Source: Acestrorhynchus altus
Taxonomy: Eukaryota > Chordata > Actinopteri > Characiformes > Acestrorhynchidae
Direction: 5' to 3'
DNA length: 64,000 nucleotides
Assembly (NCBI GenBank): GCA_034509495.1
Contig: JAVGWO010000026.1
Coordinates: 2,631,909 to 2,695,908, forward strand
Part shown: one piece after another, positions 22,780-35,838 of the stretch
Numbering within the stretch: the first letter of the stretch is position 1
How the letters are laid out: the number at the start of each line of letters is the position of its first letter
Translations under genes and position numbers: made by a program
The notes under the pieces: model-generated
Told to the model about the DNA's origin: nothing
Databases searched by the model: none
What the model saw: only the letters and a program-made list of their open reading frames with translations

Positions 22780-23780
22780 GTACCAGTATAATTTTAATTA
22801 TATGGCTGTTAAATTGAGGAACTGTAAAATCTTACCGCCAAAATACATCAGCACAAGACCTTTTGACTTTATCTTATAGTAATCAACACTATTTATACAA
22901 CTCATATAAACACTTGTAGGCTTACTGGTAGTTTTGGATTCTTAAATAGTTAATAAATTGTCTGTTGGTATGGTAGCCATGGAAACACCCGATTCCTATC
23001 ACTACCATAAGGAAATTTGATTCTCTATAATGCACCTGTATTATCTATATTATTCACTTTCTGAATCATATTGTTTACACATCACCACCTGAATAACATT
23101 TCCAACCAGTGTTTCCAAAAAGAAAAAAACAAATTTAATTTTATTGAAAGAAAATTTAATTTGTAAACTCTCTATAACATTTCATTTGAAGACTACCTAC
23201 ATATGAATTTCACGAGACATGCATAAGCATTTAAAATGAATTGTTCTCGAACAAGGTGTTGTAAAATGACATTGTATTGATACTCGCACTGAATAGGCAG
23301 ATGTGTGATGCCTGTATAACCCTGTCATGAATCATAATCTTCAACTAAGGTAATGTATGTACATCAGAGGCCTAGTCAAGAACACCATTTATCAGTTCTA
23401 TGAGACATTCTGAAATTGACCACTTCAGTTTGAGGAAAATGCTTATAAAGTTGTTCAGAAATACTCATGTTTATATTTAAATGTCATTTAGTATTCATAC
23501 ATGTGTAACAAAGTCCCTACATAGGAATCAAATCAAATAACGTACTGCCAAATTCACCTATAGCTAACAAATCAGCAAATTTCTGCATATCTGTCCAGAA
23601 GGGCCAGTATGTTTTTGGAGTGATGAGCGGGAGGTGGTTGGATGTAGTCCTTAGGCTGAGGGCTACTGGCACAAACACTGCACCTGTCTCTTCACTGACA
23701 AGCAGCAAATGGCGGGCCATTACTGCTACCAGAATGCCAAACTTGGCACCTAAGGAAAGATCACAGCACATGCAATGGAG
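22780..23780. other. Non-coding, nothing recognised
   Basis: AT-rich sequence. It includes 'gtagccatggaaac' at 22973-22986, which resembles an RFX X-box. Overlapping frames of about 107 codons near 23517-23946 are driven by the adjoining triplet array. Confidence 0.4.
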
Positions 23781-23784
23781 TGAC

Positions 23785-23785
23785 G

Positions 23786-23826
<41 letters not shown>
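23785..23826. repeat. (GTT)14 triplet microsatellite
   Basis: Fourteen uninterrupted GTT units. Confidence 0.97.
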
Positions 23827-23899
23827 GATGGTGATGCCATCTGTTTTCATCCAGCTCATGCTCATTTACAAAATCAGATATTATGCATGGTAGATTATG

Positions 23900-24238
23900 T
23901 GTCAGGGCTGCTGCAGAGAAACCAAGGAGGTGTACTCGCAGGGTAATACTTACTGAAAGAACAAAACCAAAATACAAGATAAGACAAAGCAAAGCACTCT
24001 GACATGAAACAAAAACTGATGAATACAGACTGAGACAATGGACTGTAAATACACTGACACAGACTGTAAACACCTGGGGATGATTAAACACAGACGGGGC
24101 AACAATTGAGACACAGGTGCAACATGCTAAAGATGGGCAGAGCAAGGCTAAAAACAAAACAGCCACATGCTGAAAAACTAAACAGAGCAACAACAGAAAG
24201 GGACAGACAGGAGAGCCTAACAGGACAGAAATGTGACA
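23900..24238 (-). mobile_element. LTR-like arm A of a shrunken retroelement
   Basis: On the minus strand it begins TGTCACATTTCTGTCCTGTT and ends CAGCCCTGACA. Shared blocks with arm B are 'ggacagaaatgtgaca', 'aacatgctaaagatggg', 'gagacacaggtg' and 'ctggggatgatta'. The outer half is less similar. TG...CA termini are kept. Confidence 0.7.
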
Positions 24239-24669
24239 GCAGACCCTGATGATGTACTGGGGCATGTAAGCCAACACCCCCAGGGTTGTGGATGTTTAGG
24301 CCGATGCTGCGGGACCTGTAGATGTTGGAGTCGTATTTGGAACTACGGATACTGAAGTCAGTGTGGCGGGAGCCATAGAAACTGCAATCCTGACTCAGGA
24401 GCATGGGTGGCCTCAATGAATGTGCACATGAGGAAGTCCCACAATTCTTTAGGTTTAGAACCCTCATGCACCAAATTCCAGCTAGCTTTGCGTCCCCTGC
24501 TATGAGGTCTGAGGCTACCTGTGCCAATCCTTAACCCCCAATCCTTAAAGGGTTTTGGGGAAACCCAGTGAGGTGCAGGTCTGAGCACACTGCCTCAACC
24601 AATGTTTCCTCTAGCCACAGGTTTAGGAGATTTCCTTGGTCCCAATGAGAACCACCCCCATTACAGGAC
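24239..24669 (-). mobile_element. Residual internal region between the two LTR-like arms
   Basis: About 430 bases that differ from the arms. No reverse transcriptase, integrase or other pol motif is detectable in the minus-strand frames. I read it as what remains of the internal region of an LTR retroelement after a large deletion. Confidence 0.5.
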
Positions 24670-25004
24670 CCATGCTGAAGGACTCCTGGTGGATAGCCAA
24701 ACAAGTCCGTAAATACCCATAAAACACAAGATAACAAGACAAACACAAAACACGCTGACATGAAACAAACAAAAACAACAAAAAAAAGACTGAGACAATA
24801 GATCTTAAATACACAGACTGGAAACAACTGGGGATGATTACACACAGACAGGGCTACAAACGAGACACAGGTGGAACATGCTAAAGATGGGGCGGAGCAA
24901 GGGCAGAGACAAAACAGAGCTTTTCAGCATGTGGTAAACCAAAACAAAACAGAACAATGACAGGAAGGGACAGACGGGGGAGCCTAACAGGACAGAAATG
25001 TGAC
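24670..25004 (-). mobile_element. LTR-like arm B of a shrunken retroelement
   Basis: On the minus strand it begins at 25004 with the same TGTCACATTTCTGTCCTGTT terminus as arm A. The first about 250 bases align to arm A with scattered differences and a small length change. The inner boundary near 24670 is uncertain. Confidence 0.7.
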
Positions 25005-25009
25005 ATTGA

Positions 25010-26340
25010 GTTCAGCACTTTTGGTTGTGGATATAATACTGTAGGTGTATAAATCACAAAAAAAACACCCTTGGGTTGATTGTTCCCTTTGTTTACTAAT
25101 TTTGCCCATTTATTAATTGCACTTCTTGGAGAAAAGGATGCAGGAAATGGATGGAGAGAGAGGGAGAAAATAGCAAGGATGTAAATTAATGAGCAATAAT
25201 ATTATAATCTGCTTCTACCAAATCATGTATTATTATTGCCTTGTAATGGAGGTTATAGGGCTCTTATATAAATATTTGACACTTTTCAAAATAAGAGCAC
25301 ATAAAGGGGCATGCTCACTAAATAAATAAATAAATAACAAAATGTTCTACTTTGTCTTGTCTTTGTCTTTTTGCAAACATGGCTGCACCCAAAGGGCTGC
25401 TTTTTAATTGAAATGATTGGACAAAAACCATAAGACACGTGCATTTGTAAATGCATAATTTTAACATTTTGTTAACATGAAATGTGCAAAGCTTTATGAG
25501 CTAAAGCTATATGAATAAGCATCTTTCCTGGGCTAAGGAGAAAAAGAACTGGACTGTTGCTCAGTGCTCCAATTATTTTTTTATTTATTTTTTTTTAATG
25601 AAAGAATGTTTTGCATTTCATTTGAAATCAAAATGTCCTAGAGTCTGGAGGAGAGGCATATAATCCAAGGTGTCTGGACATAAACTTTTATGGTATCATC
25701 TTTTATTAATTGAAATATCCTCGCTTGTAGCCCTTCCACCTAGCCTTAAAAAGTATTTCTTCACAAAATCTTCAGTAAAAGCAATAATTATACAGTCAAA
25801 TATGCACTCTATGGTGGAAAGCCTTTTATATATGGTTTCTTTAAAAATGCTTCTAAATAGTACCATTAAAGGTTTCATTATCATTATGAATCAGAGAACC
25901 CATTTTCACTACTATATTGAATTATTTTTGTGAAGAGAGTCAGCTGTTCTCATGCATAATTTGCATTAATCATCCCCTAGCTCTTTACCAGTGGTCAGTT
26001 TCAATGGTTCACCACCCTAATAGGGGCTGTCCCTATTAATGTCTGGTGTACAATGGTCCCATGGTCATAAACTGAACAATGGTAAGTAGGCTGAACATTT
26101 GTTATTGACAACATATGGACTAGAGTCCTATAAAACTTTCCTATTTCCTATTTCTTTCTAGTTCCTATTTCTTTCTTTCTAGTGACTGTAGGTTATGAAC
26201 TAGGTCAGGATAGCTAAGAATAAATAACCACAACAGCTATAAACCATGATGCTCACTATCATGCATGCATATGTATCAGGCTTTCTCCCTTCAGCAAATT
26301 AAGCTGTAGATTCAAGTCTGATTATCACAGAGCAAAAGTA
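25010..26340. other. Non-coding; possible conserved block near 25945-26075
   Basis: The stretch 'catgcataatttgcattaat' includes an ATTTGCAT octamer (25959-25966), the kind of site bound by POU proteins, in an otherwise complex, repeat-free block. The rest is AT-rich with nothing recognised. Confidence 0.25.
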
Positions 26341-26344
26341 ACCC

Positions 26345-26855
26345 CATTCGATTAAGGGTATATACACACCCCAGGCCGATGCTGCATTTTAAACCCAACT
26401 GCACCAGTGTGTTTCAGTTAGAATGCTACTAGACAACACATCTCAATGTTTTGAATACTACATGTTTCAGCTATGTACAGCCTTTCAGAAGAACAAAGTC
26501 TGCATATGTTCCATCCATGTTCATGCCTGTTCAAGAGAGTGTCCTAGACTATGGCAAACTGTGGATAAATAGGAATTGTTTCCCAAATCAGATCTGTTGA
26601 GAAGACTGTCTACACTGTTATTTGCTGCTGATCAGATTCGCTTGTCTGAACATCACAAACCTATCTGCATGGGTTGCTGTGACAACAAGGTAGGCATCAG
26701 TAACTACATCACAAAGTTTCTGTCGGTCTGCATTTAACGTTGTTGTTGTTTGTCGCATTGCTTGTGATGTGATGTCAATCTGATTTCAGCAGGACACATG
26801 TGAGACACATCTGTACAAATCTGATTATTATCACATTTCAAACCATTTCCAATTT
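26345..26855. other. Mixed sequence, possible left part of a DNA-transposon relic at 26770-26855
   Basis: The end 'caaatctgattattatcaca' and 'tttcaaaccatttcc' resembles the inner part of a fish DNA transposon also seen near 47400. The simple-sequence array that follows has replaced the rest. Confidence 0.3.
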
Positions 26856-26971
26856 TTGTTTTGTTTTGTTGTTTTGTTTTTTGTTTTGTTTTGTTTTGTT
26901 TTGTTTTGTTTTGTTTTGTTTTGTTTTGTTTTGTTTTGTTTTGTTTTGTTTTGTTTTGTTTTGTTTTGTTT
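26856..26971. repeat. (TTTTG)n pentanucleotide array
   Basis: About 22 units, almost perfect. It creates repetitive low-complexity frames (Phe-Cys-Phe-Val-Leu and Lys-Gln-Asn-Lys-Thr repeats) that are not genes. Confidence 0.97.
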
Positions 26972-27031
26972 GTCCAAATTTAATCTACATAAATTGCAAA
27001 AGATTGCATTTGGACTGACAGTCTGATCATA

Positions 27032-27415
27032 GTCCAAAATGCAGCTGTTAAGAGTTCTCACCAAGAAGAGAAATTTAATCACATTAGTCCCTTTCTCACA
27101 TCCCTTCATTAGCTGCCTATTAAATTCTGCATTACCTATAAAATACAGCTTCTAACATACAAGTCTCTTAATGGTCCCAAAATATCTTAAAGGATGTCTT
27201 TAATCATATAACCAGTTTCATACACTTCACTCCCAAGATGCGTGCCAACTGACAGTCCCTCAAATTAGAAATAAACATTGCAAGGGAAGAGCATTCTTTT
27301 GTAATGCGCCACAACTCTGAAATAATCTTCCTGCTACTGTTCGGGACTCAGACATACTGTCTTCAGATACCGATTAAAAACATTTCTTTTCATGCAGGCT
27401 TTTGTATAAGCCCTT
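27032..27415 (+). pseudogene. Non-LTR retrotransposon reverse-transcriptase C-terminal relic
   Basis: In broken frame it reads KFNHISPFLTSLH, a stop, LPIKFCITYKIQLLTYKSLN, and later NNLPATVRDSDILSS. This is the region after the reverse-transcriptase domain of L2/CR1-like elements (canonical 'H-W-L-P-I-K-x-R-I-x-Y-K-I-L-x-L-x-Y-K-x-L-N-G'). Several stops and frame breaks make it dead. The enzyme would copy the element's RNA at a nicked target. A sister copy lies near 61930-62500. Confidence 0.8.
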
Positions 27416-28010
27416 CTTTACAGACCATCTTTCTGCTGTTGCTCTGTGCTACACTGATTACAGGTTTCTGTTCATTACTGCAGTTCCTACTAAACCTCCT
27501 CCTTTACATGTCCCAAGCTGCTCCTGCTGCTTGGCTAATGTTCATGTCTGTTCATGCTTGGGATCTATTACCTGCTCCACCCCCCCAATATTTGCTTAAA
27601 CCTTCCTAAGCCCTTTTCCTTCCCTCTGTTTTCTTTCTAACTCTTTCCTATGTACTGAGATGCACTATCCTGACTGATCTACCCTGATGTCTCCCAACCT
27701 GTCTCCTCACTACCCCACTGCCTTATGATGCTGTCTTCATTGGGATCCTTGCATTGGCTCACTCATCCTATGGTTATTGTGGTTCTTTATTATTTTAATC
27801 TGTTGGTGTTTTCACTGTGCTATCTGGCATTGATCAGAGGAGGAGGGGTTCCATTTTTGAGCCTTGGTTCCTATCAAGGTTTCTTCCTCCTAGCCTGAAG
27901 GACATTTTCCTTGCCACTGTCACCCGCTGGCTTGCTTAATTGAGGCTTGGACCCGGATTTCTTTAAAGTTGCTTTTTGACAACTCCTTGATTTATTGATT
28001 GATTGATAAC
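27416..28010 (+). mobile_element. 3' untranslated region of the non-LTR element
   Basis: Downstream motifs are 'tatgtactgagatgcactat', 'ccttggttcctatcaaggtt', 'ttccttgccactgtcacccg' and a final (ATTG)n-like tail. They match the 3' end of the sister copy at 62625-62745 and the tail at 52845-52985. Confidence 0.7.
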
Positions 28011-28014
28011 CCTA

Positions 28015-29145
28015 GGCAAGTGTTTCCCAACCCTGGATTATTCCTGTGTCTGTACATTTCAGGGGCTACCCTGCTCGTAACAGAGATGATCCAGCTAATT
28101 GACTAATTAACAAGCCTTACCTGAGTTGATGATGGAGTGTTAGGAAGGAGACCACTAAAATTTGAAGGTTAGAAAAGCCTCCAGGAACAAGGCTGGAATG
28201 CATTATTCTAGAGGGCTGTTTTTCAGTACAGTTTGGTGATGTTGCTCATGAACTGCACTTGGATTCCTATCAGCTATTAATTATTAGGTGTCAATTGTAC
28301 CCTTTTGTCCATACTAAGTATGACTTATGAGTACAATTATCTTAGGATGGAAGGACACTGTATGGTCACTCTGCAGTTGGAACAGCATTGGGTTCAAAAT
28401 GCATTTTGTCATACTTGGCTGTCCCATGTGCAGTCACCTGGTTAACTTAGGTGGAACTAGAACACATCTGAACATTTTGAATGTAGTTGGACTCAAAAGT
28501 CCATTAGATGCATGCTTTGGAATGGAATAGTACTTGGTCTGCAAAGTCCACAAGAACACACCAGTACAGACCATTAAGCAGAGTGATATTCGGCCAATGT
28601 GTTTGAACACATTCCAGGACTGTAATTAAAGCATCCCACCCAAAGGTATCTCCCAGGTCACGATGGACAGTTGTATTTTGGGTTTCCATGTGCCAGGTTG
28701 AAACATTTTATTGAAATCACCTGGATAGCAGATAAGGTTCCCCTGCAGGCAAATGCTAAAGAACCTCAAAATGCCTCTGCCTGGAGCTGTTTCTTTTTAA
28801 AGGGTGCTGCAGTTTTACTCGCAGTAAAGCCTAGCTGCACTGTTAGCACTTTTCATTGATTTGCCGATCAGTTTCCTTTGCTTCGCTTCTCTTCCCAAAC
28901 ATGAACATCTAAGTGTCCGAAATAAGTGTTCCTGGCAGCATGATATGAATGCAGCGAGTGGAGGAAAGGCCAATAGAGGTGAAGGCTCTTCCATCCCATA
29001 GATCAATATGCTACTGCTTTCTCTGAACCCTCCCTTGCTTTCTCACCTGTGCACCCTTTGAGTTGACACTCTGGTCAATAAGAGGAGCTGCTACAGTCTT
29101 GGATCTGAAGGCCTTGGACCAAGCTGAGTGTGAGGGGTGGGGAGA
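28015..29145. other. Non-coding; possible conserved block near 28860-28985
   Basis: The block around 'gatatgaatgcagcgagtgg' is complex and repeat-free, with CpGs retained. There are chance frames of up to 76 codons and no domain. Confidence 0.25.
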
Positions 29146-29147
29146 GA

Positions 29148-29149
<2 letters not shown>

Positions 29150-29222
<73 letters not shown>

Positions 29223-29273
29223 ACCAGATGTACACTGACACCTGTCTTGCCTCCTTGTGTCAGTGTATGAATG

Positions 29274-29327
<54 letters not shown>
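29150..29327. repeat. Two (GT)n arrays with a duplicated flank
   Basis: GT arrays at 29150-29220 and 29279-29327. The sequence right after the first ('agatgtacactgacacctgt') is echoed after the second ('gatgtgcaccgacacctgt'), so the array and its flank look tandemly duplicated. Confidence 0.9.
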
Positions 29328-29328
<1 letters not shown>

Positions 29329-29522
29329 TGTGCACCGACACCTGTCCCGCCGCCCACTTGGAGCATGCTGGTTAGGTTAATGTTATCCACTGCAGCGCTT
29401 TATGGGCTTGAGCTGAGGTATTTATTGGCAGGTCAGTGTCATGTTTCAAGATGGCATTGTGAAACAGAAATCACTGAGCTGGATACATTCAACTCACTCC
29501 CATGAGAAGACATCACTTCCTC

Positions 29523-30630
<1,108 letters not shown>

Positions 30631-30631
30631 A

Positions 30632-30632
<1 letters not shown>

Positions 30633-30684
<52 letters not shown>

Positions 30685-30694
30685 GTGCTCTCTC
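30633..30694. repeat. (CT)n microsatellite
   Basis: About 25 CT units with two small interruptions at the right. Confidence 0.95.
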
Positions 30695-30790
30695 TTACAC
30701 ACACACATGCAACTTACTCTCACTTTTTTCTAATTTTCCACCTTCATGACAATAACAATAACAACGCTTGCGCAGTCATTAATCTGAGTG

Positions 30791-30803
30791 GTTGCTAGGT
30801 AAC
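30791..30803. promoter_or_regulatory. RFX-type X-box motif
   Basis: GTTGCTAGGTAAC is a near-perfect palindromic X-box, the site bound by RFX factors (cilia and immune genes). It lies in a locally CpG-containing patch (30770-30850) that also has 'gcttgcgcagtcattaatct'. Whether it is used is unknown. Confidence 0.4.
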
Positions 30804-30854
30804 CTCTGTGACGCGCTGAATGGTTTTCATTAAGCAGACAAGCAGTGTTGACTC

Positions 30855-32160
30855 TACAGAACATTTCAGGAGCATAAGCAAGAAGAGAGGAAAAAAAGAT
30901 TAACTGTCAGATAAATATGAAATACATGTGCGTGCCATTGACACTGGTCACTGAATGGCACTGTGACTGTCCCATATGGTGACAAACACTGACAAGCTGC
31001 CTGCTCCCAAGAGGCCACATGTCACACACTCCCATACACACACAGCTGTCTTATGGTTACTCAGTCACAGGCGTCCAACCCCATAGATTTCACATCCTTT
31101 ACTGTAAGTATAGATCTCGAAGCCTATACTCAGTCTTAAGCCATTGTACCACTGAGTGAAGCAGAGTGTAGCAGATTTAGCTGGAGCAGCTTCTGTGTAT
31201 TTGGCCAGAAGCTCTCAATTAGCCAGCATTAAAAAACAGTATAGATCAAGGGTTTCCAAAAACACACCAACATTATGTAGTTTTAAATCATTGTTTTCAA
31301 AATATAGAACATTTTTTTTTAAATAATAAAGTTTGTGTTGAGTACAGAAAGTTAAAACTATTAATTTAGACATTTTTTCATTAAATTTAGGGTGAGTCAA
31401 GCTCAACCCTTCTACCTGGTCATGCAAAATAGAGAAGATTTTTTTTAATAAACCACAATCTTAATGCAAAGTAAAATATATTTGAAGTCAGGAACTTAAC
31501 CCCATGACAAACAATTTTATGCTCGGGGTAGGAAAACAGATTTTTAGAGGATATACATGTTTTTCATGCTGCAACATAGAAATGTCATAAGTTTTGTGGA
31601 GTGACTCAAGATATGAAAATTGAGCTTTATACTAAATAAATGTTATTATTATATGTATTATTCTGTAAATTACTGAAGAAGCATTGTAATTAAACAATTA
31701 CAGTATATCATTTACCACCTTATTTTGACTTCTTATGGGAATTAGAAAATGTTGTAAGTTTGATTCCTCTCTGACATTTGATAACATGATGATGACATTA
31801 TGCTGTTTAAACAAGCTGTCACTGTTTGTTATGATATGTGAATCATGTCTGCAGCTTTTTGCATGTAGTTGATTGTGTTCTATGAGTTAGGAAGCTAGCT
31901 ACCTGAATAACTAAATAACTGGTTTACTTGCTACCATTTTTTTTGACTACGTTGTTGCGTTTGATCAAACAGGGCATGAGTGGGGTTGTGACTGCCCAAT
32001 TTGTGTCACTATGAGCCAGTTAATGAGCTGCACTGTAGCAACACATAATGTGTTATTTTCAATGGAATGCGCAGTGCAGACTCACTTTCATTGCATGGAG
32101 CCCAGAGGCAAGCGAGGCAGCAAACAAAGTCTGCCGCGGCAATATGCAGGGTCATATAAA
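30855..32160. other. Non-coding, nothing recognised
   Basis: AT-rich intergenic sequence without assignable repeats or frames. Confidence 0.45.
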
Positions 32161-32166
32161 GAGTAA

Positions 32167-32850
32167 TCTTTATAACCCAAGGCCAATTTTGTGGTATGTT
32201 TTCATAGTGTGACAAACTCTTATTCACCAAAAAATTTGAACAGTATTTGCAGAAGACAGTCACACATGTCAGTTATTGTTATTTTGAAGAGTTCTCACAT
32301 TTCTACTAGCACTGTCTTCATTTCAGATATAAAAATGTTTTGTTTTTGTTTTTTTTTCATCAAAAATTTACTTGCACCTACAATTCTTTGTTTTGTTTTT
32401 TTTCTTATAAGGACTTTACACTGATCATCCAGAGTGTTTTTGAGCTGAAAATTAGAACATTTTGATGAGCTATTTGTAAAAATTAGACTGATAAAGATAC
32501 TTATAATGAAATGTTCTTTAAAAAATTGACAGTATTATTTTTGTTATTTATCTATGGATCACTATTATTTGTGCTCTATAACATTGTGTGAGCAAAGAAC
32601 GAGCGCAAACAGTTCCTCCCATCTTATTTTCTTTAACAATTCAATATCGGACTTAGCAATGTCATCACCCCTGCTCACTCTCATTTATGCAGGTTGAACA
32701 TTTACATGTGGACAGAGCAGGAAACATGCACTGGAATGTTCCTTTGGCATTTAAACTCACTGATAGTTCATTGCATGCAGAAGTCTAGAAAACAGCATCT
32801 AACTGCCTGCAAAGTACCCACAAAGTACAGATTTTGGGTTCTAAGAGTTT
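32167..32850 (+). mobile_element. TTAA-family MITE, copy 3
   Basis: The left end is CTTTATAACCCAAGGCCAAT and the right end is 'attttgggttctaagag'. Family blocks in order include 'cagtcacacatgtcagttat', 'cagttcctcccatctt', a decayed CRE-like 'aatgtcatc' near 32659, and 'acatgtggacagagcagg'. The flanking TTAA sites have mutated. Confidence 0.75.
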
Positions 32851-32854
32851 TCCT

Positions 32855-33725
32855 AACATAAATAACATGCATTGAGTGACCGCTACTTTTGTATCCATTA
32901 TGCAAATGCTGAAGTTACAGCAAGCGGTGTTGACAGCAGCTTGTTCAGTGTGAAAACAGCTTGACTAAACTTGCAATCTTCAGATTAATCTGCTCTGAAT
33001 GGAGAGCACATTATAACTTCCAGACTATCACTTTAACTGGTTTCCCATTTCAAATGTTGAATATAATATTTAACATATATTTTGTTGTCTAGTCTAGTTT
33101 GAAATGTTAAAATCTCTAAGGTATAAGCTGTTATATTAGATATAAAATGTATTAATATGACAAGTGGTTCTACATTTTTGAGTAGTAATATTACATTCAG
33201 CTCAAGCTGTAATGATCTATATTAATGTACATTTGTTGAGCCGCAGCACTGCTTTCAATTCAGCATTGAATTCATGTAATGAGTTTTTGGCCTGCGGGAA
33301 TCTTCACTTGCTCAATCCAGACAGCATTCAGCTATATATACCCATAAAGATGATTAGAAAACCAGTGTTTAGATGGGAGGGTAATGAATAATCACAGTTG
33401 AGGCCTCAGGTGACTATTGGATCCATACAGTTTGATTCTTTGCATTTGTAGATCACTAAGCACTGAGCAAAAATTCACTTGTCCTTACAGACACTGGCCA
33501 CACAGTGCAAAGTAAAGGCTTTCTAAATCAAGCTTTAGTGCCATGCTGCAGAGGCTTAGCTGTGGATCCTTCTACTTCAGTCCAGCTACACTGTTTATGG
33601 GCCAATCCTGTACTTGAGTTATGACCTCCATATGGTCATGGTGCAGACCACCATCACTGAGAGGGTTTGTGTGTGTGTCACCGTCTGTATTATAGGATGA
33701 TGACAGGGAGAAAACGATTCCACAG
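32855..33725. other. Non-coding, nothing recognised
   Basis: A somewhat more complex stretch at 33230-33560 has no open frame and no repeat match in the window. Confidence 0.4.
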
Positions 33726-33726
33726 A

Positions 33727-33728
<2 letters not shown>

Positions 33729-33800
<72 letters not shown>
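33729..33800. repeat. (GT)n microsatellite
   Basis: About 36 uninterrupted units. Confidence 0.97.
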
Positions 33801-33801
<1 letters not shown>

Positions 33802-34226
33802 GGAGAGCAAGAGATTATTTGTATCTGTGTCTGGATGGAGGATGTTTATACATTGAGAGATGAAAGCTGCTCAGAGTGGTCTGTGTGAGAGACATCAGCT
33901 TTTTAAAAAAATGCTTCAGTGTTTTTTCACCCTGAATTCTGTATTTGGTTTATATAGGGCATGGTTGGTTACCATTTCAACACTAATTTAAACACACTGT
34001 TTACATTTTGATTAATTTTGTTTGATTTAACCATGTTTTCTCAAAACCAACTGGCTGGTGTTGAGATCTGTCAGCAAACAATAACCTCTTATGCTCTTCT
34101 TGCTGAATTCTTAAAGCCCAATGATTGCTAATCAGTGGAGGTTCTGGAGAGTTTAAACCTCCAGTTCTAGGAACATTACACCACAAGAACTTCTATTTGT
34201 TGATTATGGTCTGTAGAGTACATTAA

Positions 34227-34760
34227 CCTTTAGAACCCAAGGCCAATTGTGTGGGATGTGTTCATGTATTTTTTTATTTTTTTGCGAAAATAATTAAAAA
34301 GTATTTATGAGTCATACATGGCAGACATTGTTGTTTTCAGGAGATCCCTGGCTATGCAATATTATTTTTGTTATTTATGTATATACCAGTTGCCCCTTCT
34401 CTGGGCTTTTATTCTGAAATTTGAACACTTTTAAATAACCCCCTTTGTTATTTATTTATTTATTTAAATTTATAACCCAATATCTGGGTCAATGATGTAA
34501 TTATCTCTGCCTCCTCTCACTGATTAGTCAGTGTCTGCATGCAAGTTGAGCATGTACATGTGGACAGACCAGTAAACATGCACTGGAAGGCTCCTTTGAT
34601 ATTATACTGGGATTTAATTCTGTTGGTAACACGTTTTCTGAGCTGGATTATTCACTGATAACTCATCATACAATGAGAAGATCACAGGATAAGAAATTAT
34701 ATGTGTACATATCTGTAGGTTACTCTGATCCATATAGAGTTGTGAAGCCTAGAAAACATT
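34227..34760 (+). mobile_element. TTAA-family MITE, copy 4
   Basis: A perfect TTAA (34223-34226) abuts the left end CCTTTAGAACCCAAGGCCAA, the cleanest left terminus in the window. The CRE-like site is TGATGTAA at 34493-34500. It loses family similarity after 'gaagcctagaaaaca', so the right terminal repeat is absent. Confidence 0.78.
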
Positions 34761-34764
34761 TATT

Positions 34765-35098
34765 TAAACTTAAAGATTTTCAGTAAATTACATTCTGTGA
34801 TAAATAAATGTGAAGTAGACTTACTAATGCAGTTTAAAGATTTTTTTCATGGTATTCTAATTTATATACTGCACTAGTATTATTAGAAAAGTAGGATTTA
34901 ATTGGAATGTATGCATGCACACTGCAATACAAATGCAACAGGCATTAGCTTAAGAAACACTGGAGTATCCCTTTTATGTGTGGTACTGCATATTCAAATG
35001 AGCATGACAGGAAAAGAACAGGGTTTCAAGTGTCTGTGCAAAAGCAAAGATTCAGTACAATATAATGAGGATGTGTGCAGCTGTATGAGTAAGAAAAT

Positions 35099-35100
<2 letters not shown>
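34765..35100. other. Non-coding, nothing recognised
   Basis: A short open frame of 79 codons (34902-35141) has no domain and runs into the GT array. Confidence 0.4.
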
Positions 35101-35101
<1 letters not shown>

Positions 35102-35135
<34 letters not shown>

Positions 35136-35168
35136 CTTTAAGTAAAAGAAAAGAAAGAATGATAGAAC

Positions 35169-35233
<65 letters not shown>

Positions 35234-35235
35234 CA
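35102..35235. repeat. Two (GT)n arrays
   Basis: GT runs at 35102-35133 and 35173-35235, separated by about 40 bases, the second ending in GCGC. Confidence 0.95.
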
Positions 35236-35546
35236 TGCGTGTATGTGTTAGAGTGTGTTCTTTGACTTGATGGATGGGTGCTACAGGGAGCAGGGATGTA
35301 TGATTAAGGGTGTGGAGTGTTCACTGATGATGATGAGTGCTCTAAAACGAAGATTAGCCAAGCATCATGGTCCTATTAAAACCGTCAATCACAGATACAG
35401 ACACACACAAGCACATACACTAACAGACACACACAAGCTCGTAAACATATTACATACACCACCGATCCATTACTCAGCCTAATGTTGCTGTTTTTTTAGA
35501 GCTATATTATCCCTTTTTTGCAGAAGGTCACCAGTTTGCAGGATCA

Positions 35547-35554
35547 AACACACA

Positions 35555-35585
<31 letters not shown>

Positions 35586-35666
35586 TTGCTGATTCATTTT
35601 TAGGAGAGTAGCATTTCTGGACATTCCTACAGGCTACTCTGCGGCTATTGAATGATGTGTGTGTGT

Positions 35667-35707
<41 letters not shown>

Positions 35708-35710
35708 TGT
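35547..35710. repeat. (CA)n and (GT)n facing each other
   Basis: A CA run (35547-35585) and a GT run (35656-35710) are separated by about 70 bases of unique sequence. The two arms are complementary and could form a long hairpin. Confidence 0.93.
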
Positions 35711-35838
35711 ATTATACTGAAGTAATAGTAATAGTACATGCACTAATGTGTGTGTTGATTATATTTCATTCTTACAACTCTCTATATATAAAAAAATATA
35801 TATATAAAATGTTGATACATTAGTATCCTTTACATTAA

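Noticed and set aside
29091..29390. His-Thr repeat frames, minus strand
   Set aside because: Translations of (GT)n arrays, not proteins.
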